Source: Centrapalus pauciflorus (taxonomy: Eukaryota > Streptophyta > Magnoliopsida > Asterales > Asteraceae). From it: a stretch of DNA of 64,000 nt. Position 1 is the stretch's first letter, and each line of letters starts with the position of its first letter. Positions 35,472 through 46,505 of the stretch are shown in pieces. The notes beneath the pieces were generated by a model, which worked only from the letters and a program-made list of their open reading frames with translations, searched no databases and was not told the origin of the DNA. The position numbers and the translations under genes are program-made. Location of the stretch: the NCBI GenBank assembly GCA_020465985.1, contig JAANYP010002814.1, forward strand, positions 1-64,000, given 5' to 3'.

Positions 35472-36096
35472 GACGTATCACCTCGTCGGTAAGCATGGTA
35501 CGGGCCAGATCCCAATCGGCCTCCTTGGAGTTGATCAATGATGATGTAGTATCAAATTCAATGGATAAACCACGAACAAGCTGTAATACAAGACGCTTCT
35601 CGAGAACCGGTTGGCCAACATCAACTAGCTGGTTTGCCAAATCTTTGAGTTGTTGACAATAATCGTCCACCAAATCACAGGCAGCAAGCGTGAGGTTGAC
35701 AAAGCGGGTTTCCAGAGCTCCGGATTTGGCTTGCTTGTTGCTCAAGAAAATCTTTTCGAGTTTGAGCCAGGTGGTTCGTGCAGATGCTTCGGTGTCAAGA
35801 ACTCGAACAAGAAGATCATCAGAAATTGTACTGTAGATCCATTGAGAAACAAGGGCATCTAACTCCTTCCAAGATTCATAGGAAGGATCTGTGTCGGCTG
35901 GGGCAGGTGTATCATTGAGATGATCCAAGACTTTGTATGTGATGGCGTGAAACCTAAAGAGTTTCACCCAAGAGGAGTATGTAACTTTAGACCCATCGAG
36001 CGTGCGGATCTTGGTCTGAATGTTTGAAACCGAATAGGCAGGGTGGAGAGATTTGGCAGAAGAATTGCTTTCAGGTTTGTCACCTGACTTTGTCAT
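35395..36096 (-). pseudogene. Gag (UBN2-type) of element C
   Basis: The frame starts at ATG 36096 (MTKSGDKPESNSSAK), about 80 bp from the primer site, and runs 233 codons. Blocks such as YSSWVKLFRFHAITYKVLDH, WKELDALVSQWIYSTISDDL and LLVRVLDTEASARTTWLKL are typical of Copia gag with the UBN2 domain. After about residue 215 (EARKQQSS) gag similarity ends and RT-derived sequence begins in another frame, so the zinc knuckle, protease and integrase are gone. Confidence 0.75.
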
Positions 36097-36176
36097 GGTG
36101 TAAGATGAGAACCGAAGGACAAGGATGAAGAGAAATTTTTTTTGATGAAAGTGGTAGGGTATGGATCAGAACCGTA

Positions 36177-36188
36177 GCTCTGATACCA
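36177..36188 (-). other. Primer binding site of element C
   Basis: On the minus strand TGGTATCAGAGC abuts the 5' LTR. Confidence 0.9.
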
Positions 36189-36375
36189 TAAAAGTTTCTG
36201 TGATATCTTTTCTCAATGCTTTGATACAATCAACAGAAGCCCCTTAAATAAGGGAGGAAACCTACGTATACCCTACTAAATTAGGAAAAGATCTATCTAA
36301 TAATTACAGATAATTATAAACATTATAAAATACAAAGTTGTCAAAATTAGTCCCCTGCAAATATGTTGCCTAAGA
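36189..36375 (-). repeat. 5' LTR of element C (187 bp)
   Basis: It matches the left LTR over its whole length with roughly a dozen differences. The right flank ACCCA pairs with ACCTA at 29627. Confidence 0.85.
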
Positions 36376-36892
36376 ACCCATTGCTATACATTTGTTTTAG
36401 GTGACTTTCTTATCCGGAGACAATGGAGTAATTGATTCCTCATCAGTGCTATTTTTACTTGTTTATGCATTTTATTTATAAGTTGCTATCTATGAATACT
36501 AGTGTTATACGTGTACATTAATTTGATCTTATGAACTTGCTAAACATATGTGTTACCTTACTCTTCATTGATTGTCATAAACATATTTTATGACATGTAC
36601 ATGTTCATATCCCATGATAATATTTATATTCATAATACATTACTGTGTGTGATGTACAATAGCCATACTTTCGGTAACACTGGAGTATGATGTCATACTT
36701 TCATTATTGGTGATGCCGGGAACTGCGGACCCCGAGGATTTTTAGTGCTATACACTCCCTGGAAGTACTCATAGTGGGTAGTGTTCTCGTGACAGGATCA
36801 AGCGTCTTACTCTTGATATGCTTCATCTTCTTTGGCATACCTTCATTTCTTGTATGATGTGATCCGTTCTATGTGAACTAATTATTATGATT
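36376..36892. other. Intergenic retrotransposon-like DNA
   Basis: No ORF. This continues the sequence interrupted at 29631 by Copia C. The stretch near 36700-36790 looks like Gypsy LTR interior, but I cannot name a family. Confidence 0.35.
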
Positions 36893-36897
36893 CTTAT
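36893..36897. other. TSD CTTAT, left copy
   Basis: CTTAT is repeated at 40800-40804. Confidence 0.9.
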
Positions 36898-37739
36898 TGA
36901 AACACCCATACAACAATAATACATATTTAAGTGTAATTAACAATAGTTAATACATCAATACTTGCGGAATTAGGGTAGATATTAAAACTTTTACAACTAA
37001 TGCATCAGAATAACAACTATTAAATCTACAAGGTTACAGGTCATGATCCCGCAAACGAATAGTCAAGGCCAAGAGGTCGACTAACCCAAACCCAACACAA
37101 TCACCAAAGCATACCGTTAGTCTCGAGTCTACAATCTTCGACAACAAAGAAGAATAAATACTTCCCGCTCGATAGCTCAAAACCTGAAAAAGTTAACAAC
37201 TAAAAGGGGTAAACAACAAAAGTTGTTTAGTGAATTCTAAGATTAATATAAACAATAATTACACAATAATTATGTCTATCCAACACTTATTTCCTATTGG
37301 CTAAAACGTCAAGGCCAAAGAAAGCCAATGCCAAATTAGAATGGAATCACCTTATCCTTGTTGAGGACTATCGGTGTTCCACATCAATTATTGATTTATC
37401 AAGATTCACAACAAGATGTCTCACCTCACAGAGGGCTATTGGCTTTCTAAACTATAATACCATTGCACATCATTTGACTGAGGACTATTAGCATTCCCGA
37501 CAATTAACATTGTTTTATGTTCTACTGTCACCGCCCGGCCTAGCCGAGTCAAGGTGGGGAACCAAATCAAATCTTGAGATTCACTACACTGCTCATCATA
37601 GACGAGCCGAAGTGGGGATCCCAACGAATGTCATAGTAGCACATTGTAACGCTTTTACATAGTCGCCATTCGAAGTCGGCACGTTACATTACCAGCGTAC
37701 GTATTGCTAATGACACAAAACAAAGGTGATGACAAACAT

Positions 37740-37893
37740 GCTTGCGGCCCAACGTGTCATAATCATCGCCACGAAGGCGGCCCGTTGCCGTCCTCACATG
37801 ATGCCAACACCGCCACTAGGATATAACTCATGCTTGCGGCCCAACGTGTCAAATAACCATCGCCCGTAGGCGGCCCGTTGCCGTCCTCACATG
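37740..37893. repeat. Imperfect tandem repeat in the solo LTR (unit ~90 bp)
   Basis: A segment with GCTTGCGGCCCAACGTGTCA and GGCGGCCCGTTGCCGTCCTC occurs from 37740 and again from 37831, with small differences in the spacer. Confidence 0.8.
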
Positions 37894-38146
37894 AGATAAT
37901 CCTATCCAAATCCAAATACCACATACCCCATGGTCGTCTAGGGTTCCCTATCAAATTCGGGAGTGGCATTGCCTCTATCAAAGTACGAGGCTGTCCCTAT
38001 CAGAGTCGGGACTTCCGACAATTCAACTATGTTGACCATCTGGCATCCAACGGGGCCAGGAATATTCCATGGACATCCAAAGGGGTCCAAAACGTATATC
38101 ACAACAAATTAGGGTTCAAGATGACTCATGAGAGTCTATAATGGTC

Positions 38147-38348
38147 CATAAGACCAATTAAAAGAAACCATCTATGTGGTTCTACTACCCGTCCTTCGAT
38201 AACGGTTCAATCATATCATCGGGGTCGTTTGACATTACTAATAAACCCATAAGACCAATTAAAAGAAACCATCTATGTGGTTCTACTACCCGTCCTTCGA
38301 TAACGGTTCAATCATATCATCGGGGTCGTTTGACATTACTAATAAACC
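38147..38348. repeat. Perfect tandem duplication, 101-bp unit
   Basis: The unit starting CATAAGACCAATTAAAAG appears at 38147-38247 and 38248-38348 with no difference that I can see, so the duplication is recent or conversion-maintained. Confidence 0.85.
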
Positions 38349-39299
38349 TACCGGTTAAATAGTCCTTTATCCTCATTCATAATCAATTAGATTGTCACGA
38401 AGGTGACCCAATATACAACTTAAAAGAGTCATGCATATATCTCAACTATCATTAATCAATCACAAAAGTGATTAGTCCAACCTACGAGGTCAACCAACAC
38501 ATTTTGCCACCTTCGAATCATTATTATTCATACAGATAAGCAGTTAAGCATACTACAGGAGATGCATGACAAACTAATCCACAACAATGTCAACTAGCAT
38601 GATAATTCACTTTTCAATTCATAATGCATGACAACGTGTTTAATAAGGCTACAATGAATCCATCTATAGCATGTGAATATGCATGATCAAGTAGCATATT
38701 ATCAACAAAGGCATAAACAACAATTAACATGTAATCATTCAGTATATTAGTCCTAGAACTCACAGTGATCGGTTTAGAGGATTTCAAAGCCTTCCAATAA
38801 AGCCACAATAGCCCGGAGAATAGCTAAAGCTTGCAATCAAGCTCCTTTCGACTCAATTCACCTAGAAGCATTCATAACGCGTACACGTAAGAACCCGAAC
38901 ACATGATAAGCCCCTAAGAGTGGGCTAAGGGTATTGGGTTATCAAACCGAAATTACTAAGTTCTATTGAGGCCCTACGAGTTTTGGAATGGATTAAAGGC
39001 CCTCAAACCCGTTAAACACTTAATTTAGAGGTGTAATGAACGTATAAGACCCAAGCATCAACCCCCAACCATGCAAAATCTATTTTCGGGCCAAAAACAT
39101 GGTCATGGCGCGACCATAAGGTCATTCGCGCCGCTACCCCCCTCCTGGACAGCTCCCAGCTCATTTTTTTTGACACAAATGCACTCAATGTCCCCAAAAC
39201 TTCCATTAACGTTTTTGTAACTTTGGAGGGACTTTACCAACAATATTAATACCATGTTAAGGTCATTTAGACACCTCTAAACATATTAGAATGATTTCA

Positions 39300-39900
39300 T
39301 AACATTCCATGATTCCGTGGAGCTCATACGGACTCCGAACGAGTCCGAAAATGACCGGAAACTACAACCGACAACACCAAGCTCCAATTGAACTTGTAAT
39401 CAATCCTAATTAATTCCATAGCAATATTTGACATATTTAGGCTATGATTAGGCATTCATATTACATTCAAACATTTAATACAACCCAACAATGATTAGGA
39501 ACTCATTGAGGCATTTCACCGAACAATTGGCGTGTGGTTTCGACTTAAAACACCAATGCACATACTTTGTGTTTCCCAACTCATGCAAACACTTTAATAA
39601 CACAATTGAATGCTTTCCAAACATATTATACTATAACATATCATTTTATTGCTTCATGGAGTTCATACGAACTCCAAATGGGTTCTAAATGACCAAAACC
39701 CAAACTAAGACTTCAAATGAGTTCCTACTAGCTTCTATTTAATACCATTGTTATAAATAACATATTTGGGCTATGGTTAGACATTCAATTTATATTTAAT
39801 CATTCAATTCAACCCAACAATGGTTAAGAACTCATTGTGGCATTTCACAGAACACTTGGCGTGCGGTTTTGGCTCCAAACACCAATCTTGAGCCTTTGCC
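39300..39900. repeat. Diverged ~340-bp direct repeat in the solo LTR
   Basis: AACTCATTGAGGCATTTCAC followed by GGCGTGTGGTTT (39500-39540) recurs as AACTCATTGTGGCATTTCAC with GGCGTGCGGTTT (39830-39870). The upstream GGAGCTCATACGGACTCC (39319) recurs as GGAGTTCATACGAACTCC (39658). Confidence 0.6.
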
Positions 39901-40804
39901 GAGTTTAACCCCAACCAATACACGAAATCATTAATCTAACATATTTAGACCATTTTATACACTTTCCACCCATTTAAATCATAAAAGATCATCAATTGGT
40001 TCATATGAACTCTTTTGAGTTCATAAATGGGTTAAAACTCAAATCATCTCTTCAAAGCTCCAAATGAGCTTCTACTAACTTCCCATTCGATTCCATATCA
40101 ATATTTAACATATATGAATCAAGATTTAGCATATTTATCCTACTAAAACATCAAACTCAAATCCATAGCCCATTGGAGCTTATTTGAGCCCTAGATTGGG
40201 TTCAAACCAAAACTAACTCAAACTACCAATGTAGTTGCATAATATGACTCCATTTTGATCATATAACAACATACTAAAAGATTGGAGCCTTTCAAAACAT
40301 TTAAACATAAACCCATTTAGGGTTTCATTCTCCAACAATGGTGAAATGGAGAGAATGAAGAAGATGGAGAAGAGTAGAGGATGTTTATACCTTCAAAATG
40401 CTTCCAATAACAAGGTTTTAACCTTGAATCTTGCCAAATCTTGATGAACCCCCAAGCCCTAGCTTTTCTTCTTCCTTTTCTCTTCCAAAATTGCAAAAAG
40501 TGAAATTATGGGTGTATGTTTGGTCTTGGACGGTTTTGAAAGAAAGAGGGGAGGGGCTTTGGCCTTTGGCCACCCCAACCCTCCAACTCTTACCCATTTA
40601 CAATACACACCCCTCCACAACTCATCTTTCATTTGCAAATAGAAACTACAATGTTATTAGGTGCAACAATTAAATATTTCAATACCCAACTAAGTAGTTT
40701 TGACACAATTATTTTAAATGGATTCAAACACTATATTAAATCATTATTATGTCATAATTAATTGTCATTTATTTGTTTTACAAATTTTGAGGTGTTACAC
40801 TTAT

Positions 40805-41973
40805 ATTATTCAATAATTATGATATGCCCATATTTTGATTACTTGCCCTTTCTGTGAGAACTCATTTCTTGTTGGTAATTGTAAACTTTAAAGTGTGGTT
40901 GTACAATCATTTTGGGTGATGCACCATGCATATTGGTGGATTGATAAACTATTAGTGATTATTCATGTATTTTGGAAGTTGTAGGTTGGATTTAAATGAA
41001 AATACGAATAGGTCATGCCCAATATTTTGTTAAAAATTATGTAATTTGAACTTATTATTGTTAATTAGAGTTTGGTGTTACAAGATTTGTTTTTAGAAGA
41101 TGATATTTGGTTAATTTCTGAATTTTATTAATTGGTTAACATTATGTTAGGGTATTAAATTTTGGCAATTGAATTGATAAAAGTTTAAATTGGTTTACAA
41201 TTTGGAAAACTTATTATTGATTTGTTATAATTGTTTGACTTGGACTTAGGTGTGACCTCACTTTTCATTTCGTCAAAGGGGTGTTACAGAAATTATGATG
41301 CATTCCTTCTATTTTTGTTCTTTGTTGCTGCTGTTTTGTTTTTGTGAACCTTGTTACCGACTTGGCATTTTCTTGCAATAAACTTTTTTGATTGACTAGA
41401 AACATTGTGAGTAGTTGGACTAAATACTAATAAATAGTTTTTGTTTTGTTGATACCAGGGATGATATTAATCATGATTTTCGAGACAATAAGATTCATAA
41501 TCTGACCTGTGTCAAGAACCTTAAATATATCTCGCTTTGTTTTAACCACCTCATCCTCTTTCTCTAAGCCATTGTTTTTAGTTAACCATTCACAACAATA
41601 AATTGCCTCCGTTTTTGGCTGAGTTTTAAAGCCACCCGTTTTGGAGATTGGAATCCATTAGGATAATCTAGAGTCTAACAGATACCTGATTCCCCAAGAG
41701 AAGACATGTCATTAAGCCACGTAGGAAAAGGGCTAGCTTGAAGCCTTCAGCTTAGACCTTAGACCTTAATTACTGTATTCTGTTTGTTTAGGATTTAAGG
41801 ATGTTCAATCTTACTTCATGTAGTTTGATTGTTAAGGAGAATGAAAATGGACAAATAAATATATAAGGGTGTGTTTGATAGAGCTTGTTAGGGTCTGATT
41901 AGATGTGAGGTAAAAACTTCTCAGTATGTCTTATTCTGACAAGGGTAAAAACACAATCTTATCAATTAAAAAA
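40805..41973. other. Intergenic DNA with a Gypsy LTR-like end
   Basis: No gene supported. The sequence AAAGGGGTGTTACA ending at 41288 looks like the end of another Gypsy LTR, but no partner start or duplication was found. Confidence 0.35.
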
Positions 41974-42555
41974 GGGAAAATGACATCAAATAACTCTGAA
42001 CTTTCAACTTTGTACACATTTATGTCGTGAACTTTTTTTTGTGCACATTTGGTAGTCAAAGTTTCAAAATTGTTCCAATTTGGTAGTTGGCGTACCTTTT
42101 AACCGGTTGCTTCCGGTTTCGATGCCTACGTGGACAATGTTTTAATGACGTGGCTACCCGTTTTTATATTACACCCGTTTTTATCTACGTGGCAACCCGT
42201 TTTTTAAAATCACCCGGGTTTATAACCGGGTTTTTTAAAAAAACGACGTTATAAACCCGGGTGATTTTAAAAAACCCGGGTGATTTCTTAATTTCATACG
42301 ATGTTATAAACCCGGGTGATTTTAAAAAACGGGTTGCCGCGTAGATAAAACCGGGTATAATATAAAAACGAGTAGCCACGTCATTAAAAAATTGTCCACG
42401 TAGGCATCGAAACCGGAAGCAACCGGTTAAAAGGTACGCCAACTACCAAATTGGAACAACTTTGAAACTTTGACTACCAAATGTGCACAAAAAAAAGTTC
42501 ACTACATAAATGTGTACAAAGTCGAAAGTTCAAAGCTATTTGATGTCATTTTCCC
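41974..42555. mobile_element. MULE-like foldback element with 9-bp TSD (582 bp)
   Basis: Nearly the whole element is an inverted repeat: GGGAAAATGACATCAAATA at the left end is matched by its inverse at 42537-42555, and arms of about 290 bp fold over a short centre near 42250 (CCCGGGTTTATAAC words). ATTAAAAAA flanks both sides as a perfect 9-bp duplication (41965-41973, 42556-42564). Size, long TIRs and 9-bp duplication fit a Mutator-like MITE. No coding capacity. Confidence 0.85.
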
Positions 42556-42564
42556 ATTAAAAAA

Positions 42565-43982
42565 AAACATGTTCCCTCCCCCTTCCCCAAAAACCTTAAA
42601 CGTAATCAACTCCCTTTCCCCGGCGACGCCCCGTAACGACGGTCGCCACCCCCAATGTCGGTGACGCACCACCTTCACTTCGGCAATGGAGCGTTCCGAT
42701 GACACAAGTTTTGTTTTCAACATGCATTCATCTTTTTTCAACTATTTTATTGATATATTCTATTTTAGCCTAAAATTGTTGGTTTATATTTCAATACAGA
42801 ATCATATAATTCATAAAACAAACAAACTTATTGAAATCTATTATGAGGACCATCTCTTATCAATCAGAAATGAAATTAAACATCAGACAGTTTATTTCTT
42901 TTGCAATCAAACAACACCCTAACTCATAAGTTAATGTTCCATGGAAGAACAGTTGGTTTAACACCTTATTTGAAGAGCGTGGATCAGTCTTAGGGACATG
43001 AACCATTTCTTAATAACATTAAGAGTGAATTACACAATCGGTTCCTGTGCTTCGTTTAAATTTATGAATTTGGTTCCCCAACTTTAAAAATTACATAAGC
43101 AATCCCTAAAAACATTAATTACTTGCAAAAATTAAGTCACTCTTAGTTGATTTTAACAATGAAAAAGTTAACTTTGTAAAAATGATGTTAATAACCGAAT
43201 CTTGATCAACATTTTAGTCCTCTTAATTTGTAGTTATTTTCAATTTTGGTCCATAAATTTATTTTTAAGAATTTAAGTTTCTATTTTGAAATTACTTTTA
43301 CTAATAAATTATAGCTTTATATTTTTAAGTTCTACTCTTATTTATATATATTTTACTAACAATTGATAAAATTATATTTTATATTTTTATTACTTTTATT
43401 TATATACTTTAAATAACATGTATACGTGTCTTAATAAACTATTAAAAATTAAATAATCAGGATAAAAATGAAATTCATATATATCTCTCTTAAACTTTAT
43501 AATATTATATGTAGTCAACTTAGGGGCTATGTTGGTAGTTGCGAACGATTAAGTGCAGAATGATTTAGAGGCTTGAAATATTAAGAGACTTTTAATAAAA
43601 TTAACTTTGAATGAAAATATGTTGTTTGTTTTCATGCGGAATGGAATTTTTTTTATTACCATTTTAACCTTAATGAATGATTTTGTGTTGTTTTGCAAGT
43701 GTTTACCATTTTAATATTTCAAATGTAATTTTATTGAATTATGATTACTTTATCAATGTTTTAAGCTTATAATTTTCAAATATATAACATCATACAAACA
43801 TTTTACAGAAAAATCATATATTACCTTAAATATAGTATTACGGTAAAAATTGATAACACCTATTTATATATCAATTGAACTGAAAAATCCATAAATTCCT
43901 AGAAAGTTCATACCATAAAGAGACACGAAAAAACATATACTATATATTCTTAAACAATAAAAGTTCAGTCTACCATCATAAC
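42565..43982. other. Intergenic, AT-rich
   Basis: No gene supported. At about 43026-43110 a stretch GAGTGAATTACACAATCGGT with further CCTGTG words resembles a decayed TIR of the 24923-type MULE-like element. Confidence 0.35.
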
Positions 43983-44858
43983 TCACAATAATTCATATTT
44001 GCTTCCAACATTCTTAACCCATATCTCGCAACTCTTCGGCTTGAGACACAACCAAACTTTTCTAAGATCAGGACTTTCTCCAAAAAGCAAAACAACAGTG
44101 TTATACCTTGAGTCTACTGTTCCCCATTCAATTTTGTCTAACTTCTCCATGCAAGAAATCATATTATATGACTTATGGTTATATCTTGCAATCTCAGTAA
44201 TTTCAGCTCCAACTTCTAAGATCATTGAATCGATTTTTTTCTTTACTTTTCCGTTTCATGCTACGAGCTTGAGAACAATCAGATGACTCCTTTGTTGAAG
44301 TCAATTGTTCTGTTGAAGCTGAGTTTTCTGTTGATGCATGATGCATAACATCCTTTTCATTCAAATCGGGATCAATGGAGGGATGAGGAAGCCCTGAAGA
44401 TGGTCCATAACTTTCAAAGTCTGTAGAAGCTGCACTATCAAACAATTGCACACAAAGATTGGGGAAAAGCAATGGTGCATTTCGTGCGTATTTAAAAAAC
44501 ATATGTCCATGAGAATAACAAAATTAACAAATGAAAAGATATCATGCAAAAACACAACCTTCATCTCCAGTTGCCACTCTTCTTTGGATAAATTGAACTT
44601 GTTCGATACTGGATCATACACATTTCCAGTTTTATTCTTCAACTTTTTCCATGCTCCATACTTCCCTTTCAGATAATCATAACGGTTTTTTATCTGTCTT
44701 TGTTCCACGATGAAATCATGTTCGATTTTTAGTTTTTCCACAATTTTTTTCCATGAATTGGGCTTCAAACTACCACGTTCTTGTCCATTTATCACAACTT
44801 CATTTATACATGCTTCATGAACGTTTTTATAACAATTTATTGTTTCCAACTAATCCTA
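43983..44858 (-). pseudogene. MYB/SANT-like domain gene, probably broken
   Basis: The right part (44849-44559) encodes a MYB/SANT-like DNA-binding domain of the L10-interacting/transposase-associated kind: HEACINEVV, SWKKIVEKLK and QIKNRYDYLKGKYGAWKKLK followed by YDPVSNKF and EEW. A splice donor AAG|GTTGTG follows at 44559. The next coding piece (44502 to about 44230) has QLFDSAASTDFESYG, a usual feature of this family downstream of the MYB domain. A last piece (44225-43983) has a conserved-looking C-terminus. Defects: two in-frame TAG codons just upstream of the domain (44858-44850), no AG acceptor visible before the second piece, and a one-base frame change at the A run near 44229-44235. 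It may be a host pseudogene or a relic of a PIF/Harbinger-type second gene. Confidence 0.6.
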
Positions 44859-46505
44859 TGTATTTTCCTGCCATACCTATAAATAGAAATAATACATAAT
44901 GATATATAGTAGTCAAAATATCAAAAATTACATTATATAAACGACACAGTAAAACTATATCAAAAATAGAGACCATCACATAGTCATCACAATCAAAACT
45001 TCAAATCGTTATACTTATATATAACCCCAAAACCATGTAACAGAATACTATTATCAAACATATGCTAGACTGTAGTTCTAAATATTAAAAATGGGAACAC
45101 TGAACTTTTCAGCTATAATTGAGTGCAAAAAGCAGTTACGATAACACATGTAACATCAAAAACCCATAGTTGACGAAAAAACTTTTCTAAAAACCCTTAT
45201 CCCGTGTCCTTTCCTTGAGTCTTCTGTTCCCAATTCAATGAAAATGAAAAATACTAATCTAAAAACAAATCTTATAGTAAATAACATATAAAAATTCCCA
45301 AAACATGCTAGACAAATTTACAAATGACCCCGTTATCATGTACGAAAAAGCCCGCCCGCCCGCCCGGTTTATGAGCCCATTTTCGATTCCCTTTACCCAA
45401 TCTCATGAGAAGCACATACCTAAGGCATGAATGAGAGGAAGCTTGAGCATCTCTTTTTTGTTTGGTTCACGGAATGTTTTCACAAGTAATGAAATCTGTC
45501 AAAGAATGTAAATCTGAAAGGAATGGAATGGACTTAAATTTCATTCCTTGCTATTTGGTTGACAGAGATGGAATAGAATGAAATTAAACTTCATTCCTTG
45601 TTTTTTTCTATTTAGTTTGTAAATTGGGATTAGATGGGTGGGTGCACGGTAGGTGGGGTAAAATTGGGTGGAGTAGGGTGGGGTTGGTGGGGTAAGTGGG
45701 GTGGGTATGGTTAAGTAAGGTAGGGAAGGTTAGGGAGGAAGAGGTAAGGTAGTATGGGTTTGTAGGGGTGGATGAGTTAGGGTATGGTTATGTAGGGTTG
45801 GTATGGTAAGTAGTGTTGACTAGGAAAAACGTATCATCCGAATAAAATTTCAATTCTTTGTCTGTAAGGAAATAGATTTCAATGGATGAACGAAGATTTT
45901 ATGGTAAATGGAATTCTCTTTCCGTTTTCTTTAGCTAACCAAACACACAAAGTAATAAAGTTTTCATTCCAATTCCACAAATTTCTTCAGGATTCTGTGA
46001 AAACTATTGTTCCTCAATTATTTTGAAATTTGCAAGTAAATTCTTTTTTCATGTATAGTATAACCAAGAAGCATGCAACCTACATAGGAGGAAATTTTCA
46101 TCACTATTAGGATATCTGACTTTCAATGCTCAACCACTAGACAAAGTTGTGTCTGATTGTATAATAGAGTCCATGTAAAAAAGCACAAATAAAGTCTTGA
46201 ACCCACACACACCTTGCATCAACCGATGTGAGGAGAGAAGATAAGATAATTAGAATTTTAATCGAAAAATAAGCAAATTTTAACCTCTAAGTATGTAAAC
46301 GCAAAATATTCTATCAGAATTTCAACCATAATATCAATATCAATCACTGTAAGAAGTTACTCTACTCCTGAACTTGCATGGCCAATATTGTGAAGCAATA
46401 TGTGATAATTACAGAATTGGGTTGAACACGTACCATAATTTATATTGCTTGCCATCTTTTTTCACTTAAAAGAAAGAGCTCCGATGACCACGATGCAATG
46501 ACAAG
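44859..46505. other. Intergenic DNA downstream of the NLR gene
   Basis: No gene. A G-rich patch lies at 45626-45800 (GGGTGGG, TGGGGTAAGTGGGGTGGG). Around 45460-45945 the words GTTTGGTTCACGGAATG and CTAACCAAACACAC with inner GGAATGG/CATTCC pairs suggest an old MITE, but I cannot fix its ends. The NLR 3' UTR must lie in the right part of this stretch. Confidence 0.35.

Larger units (their letters stand above)
29632..36375 (-). mobile_element. Short-LTR Ty1/Copia element C, PR-IN deleted
   Basis: LTRs of 189 bp (29632-29820) and 187 bp (36189-36375) bound the element, with a tRNA-Met-type primer site at the right. The flanks are ACCTA and ACCCA, an imperfect 5-bp duplication. Coding order on the minus strand is gag (36096-35395), then directly RT (35471-34842), then a 4.2-kb inserted element, then RNase H (30615-29890). 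Protease and integrase are missing, with gag meeting RT at about 35440-35470. By eye the LTRs differ at about 13 of 190 positions, so it is clearly older than the element inside it. Confidence 0.85.
36898..40799 (-). mobile_element. Large Gypsy-type solo LTR (3,902 bp) with TSD
   Basis: The ends are TGAAACACCC on the left and GGTGTTACA on the right, so the minus strand reads TGTAACACC...GGGTGTTTCA, typical of plant Ty3/Gypsy LTRs of the Tekay/Del kind (clade inferred). A perfect CTTAT duplication flanks it, and no gag, pol or primer site is present, so it is a solo LTR. It is long for an LTR, partly because of internal tandem duplications listed separately. Small ORFs in it are not supported. 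Confidence 0.85.

Noticed and set aside
37740..38348. Tandem repeats as a CRISPR-like array
   Set aside because: Only two units each, no regular short repeat-spacer pattern, and they lie inside a plant Gypsy-type LTR.
44361..44849. Intact 162-aa MYB protein starting at 44849
   Set aside because: The first codon is TTG with a TAG directly upstream, and the tail after the MYB domain reads through a probable splice donor, so it is not a complete gene.
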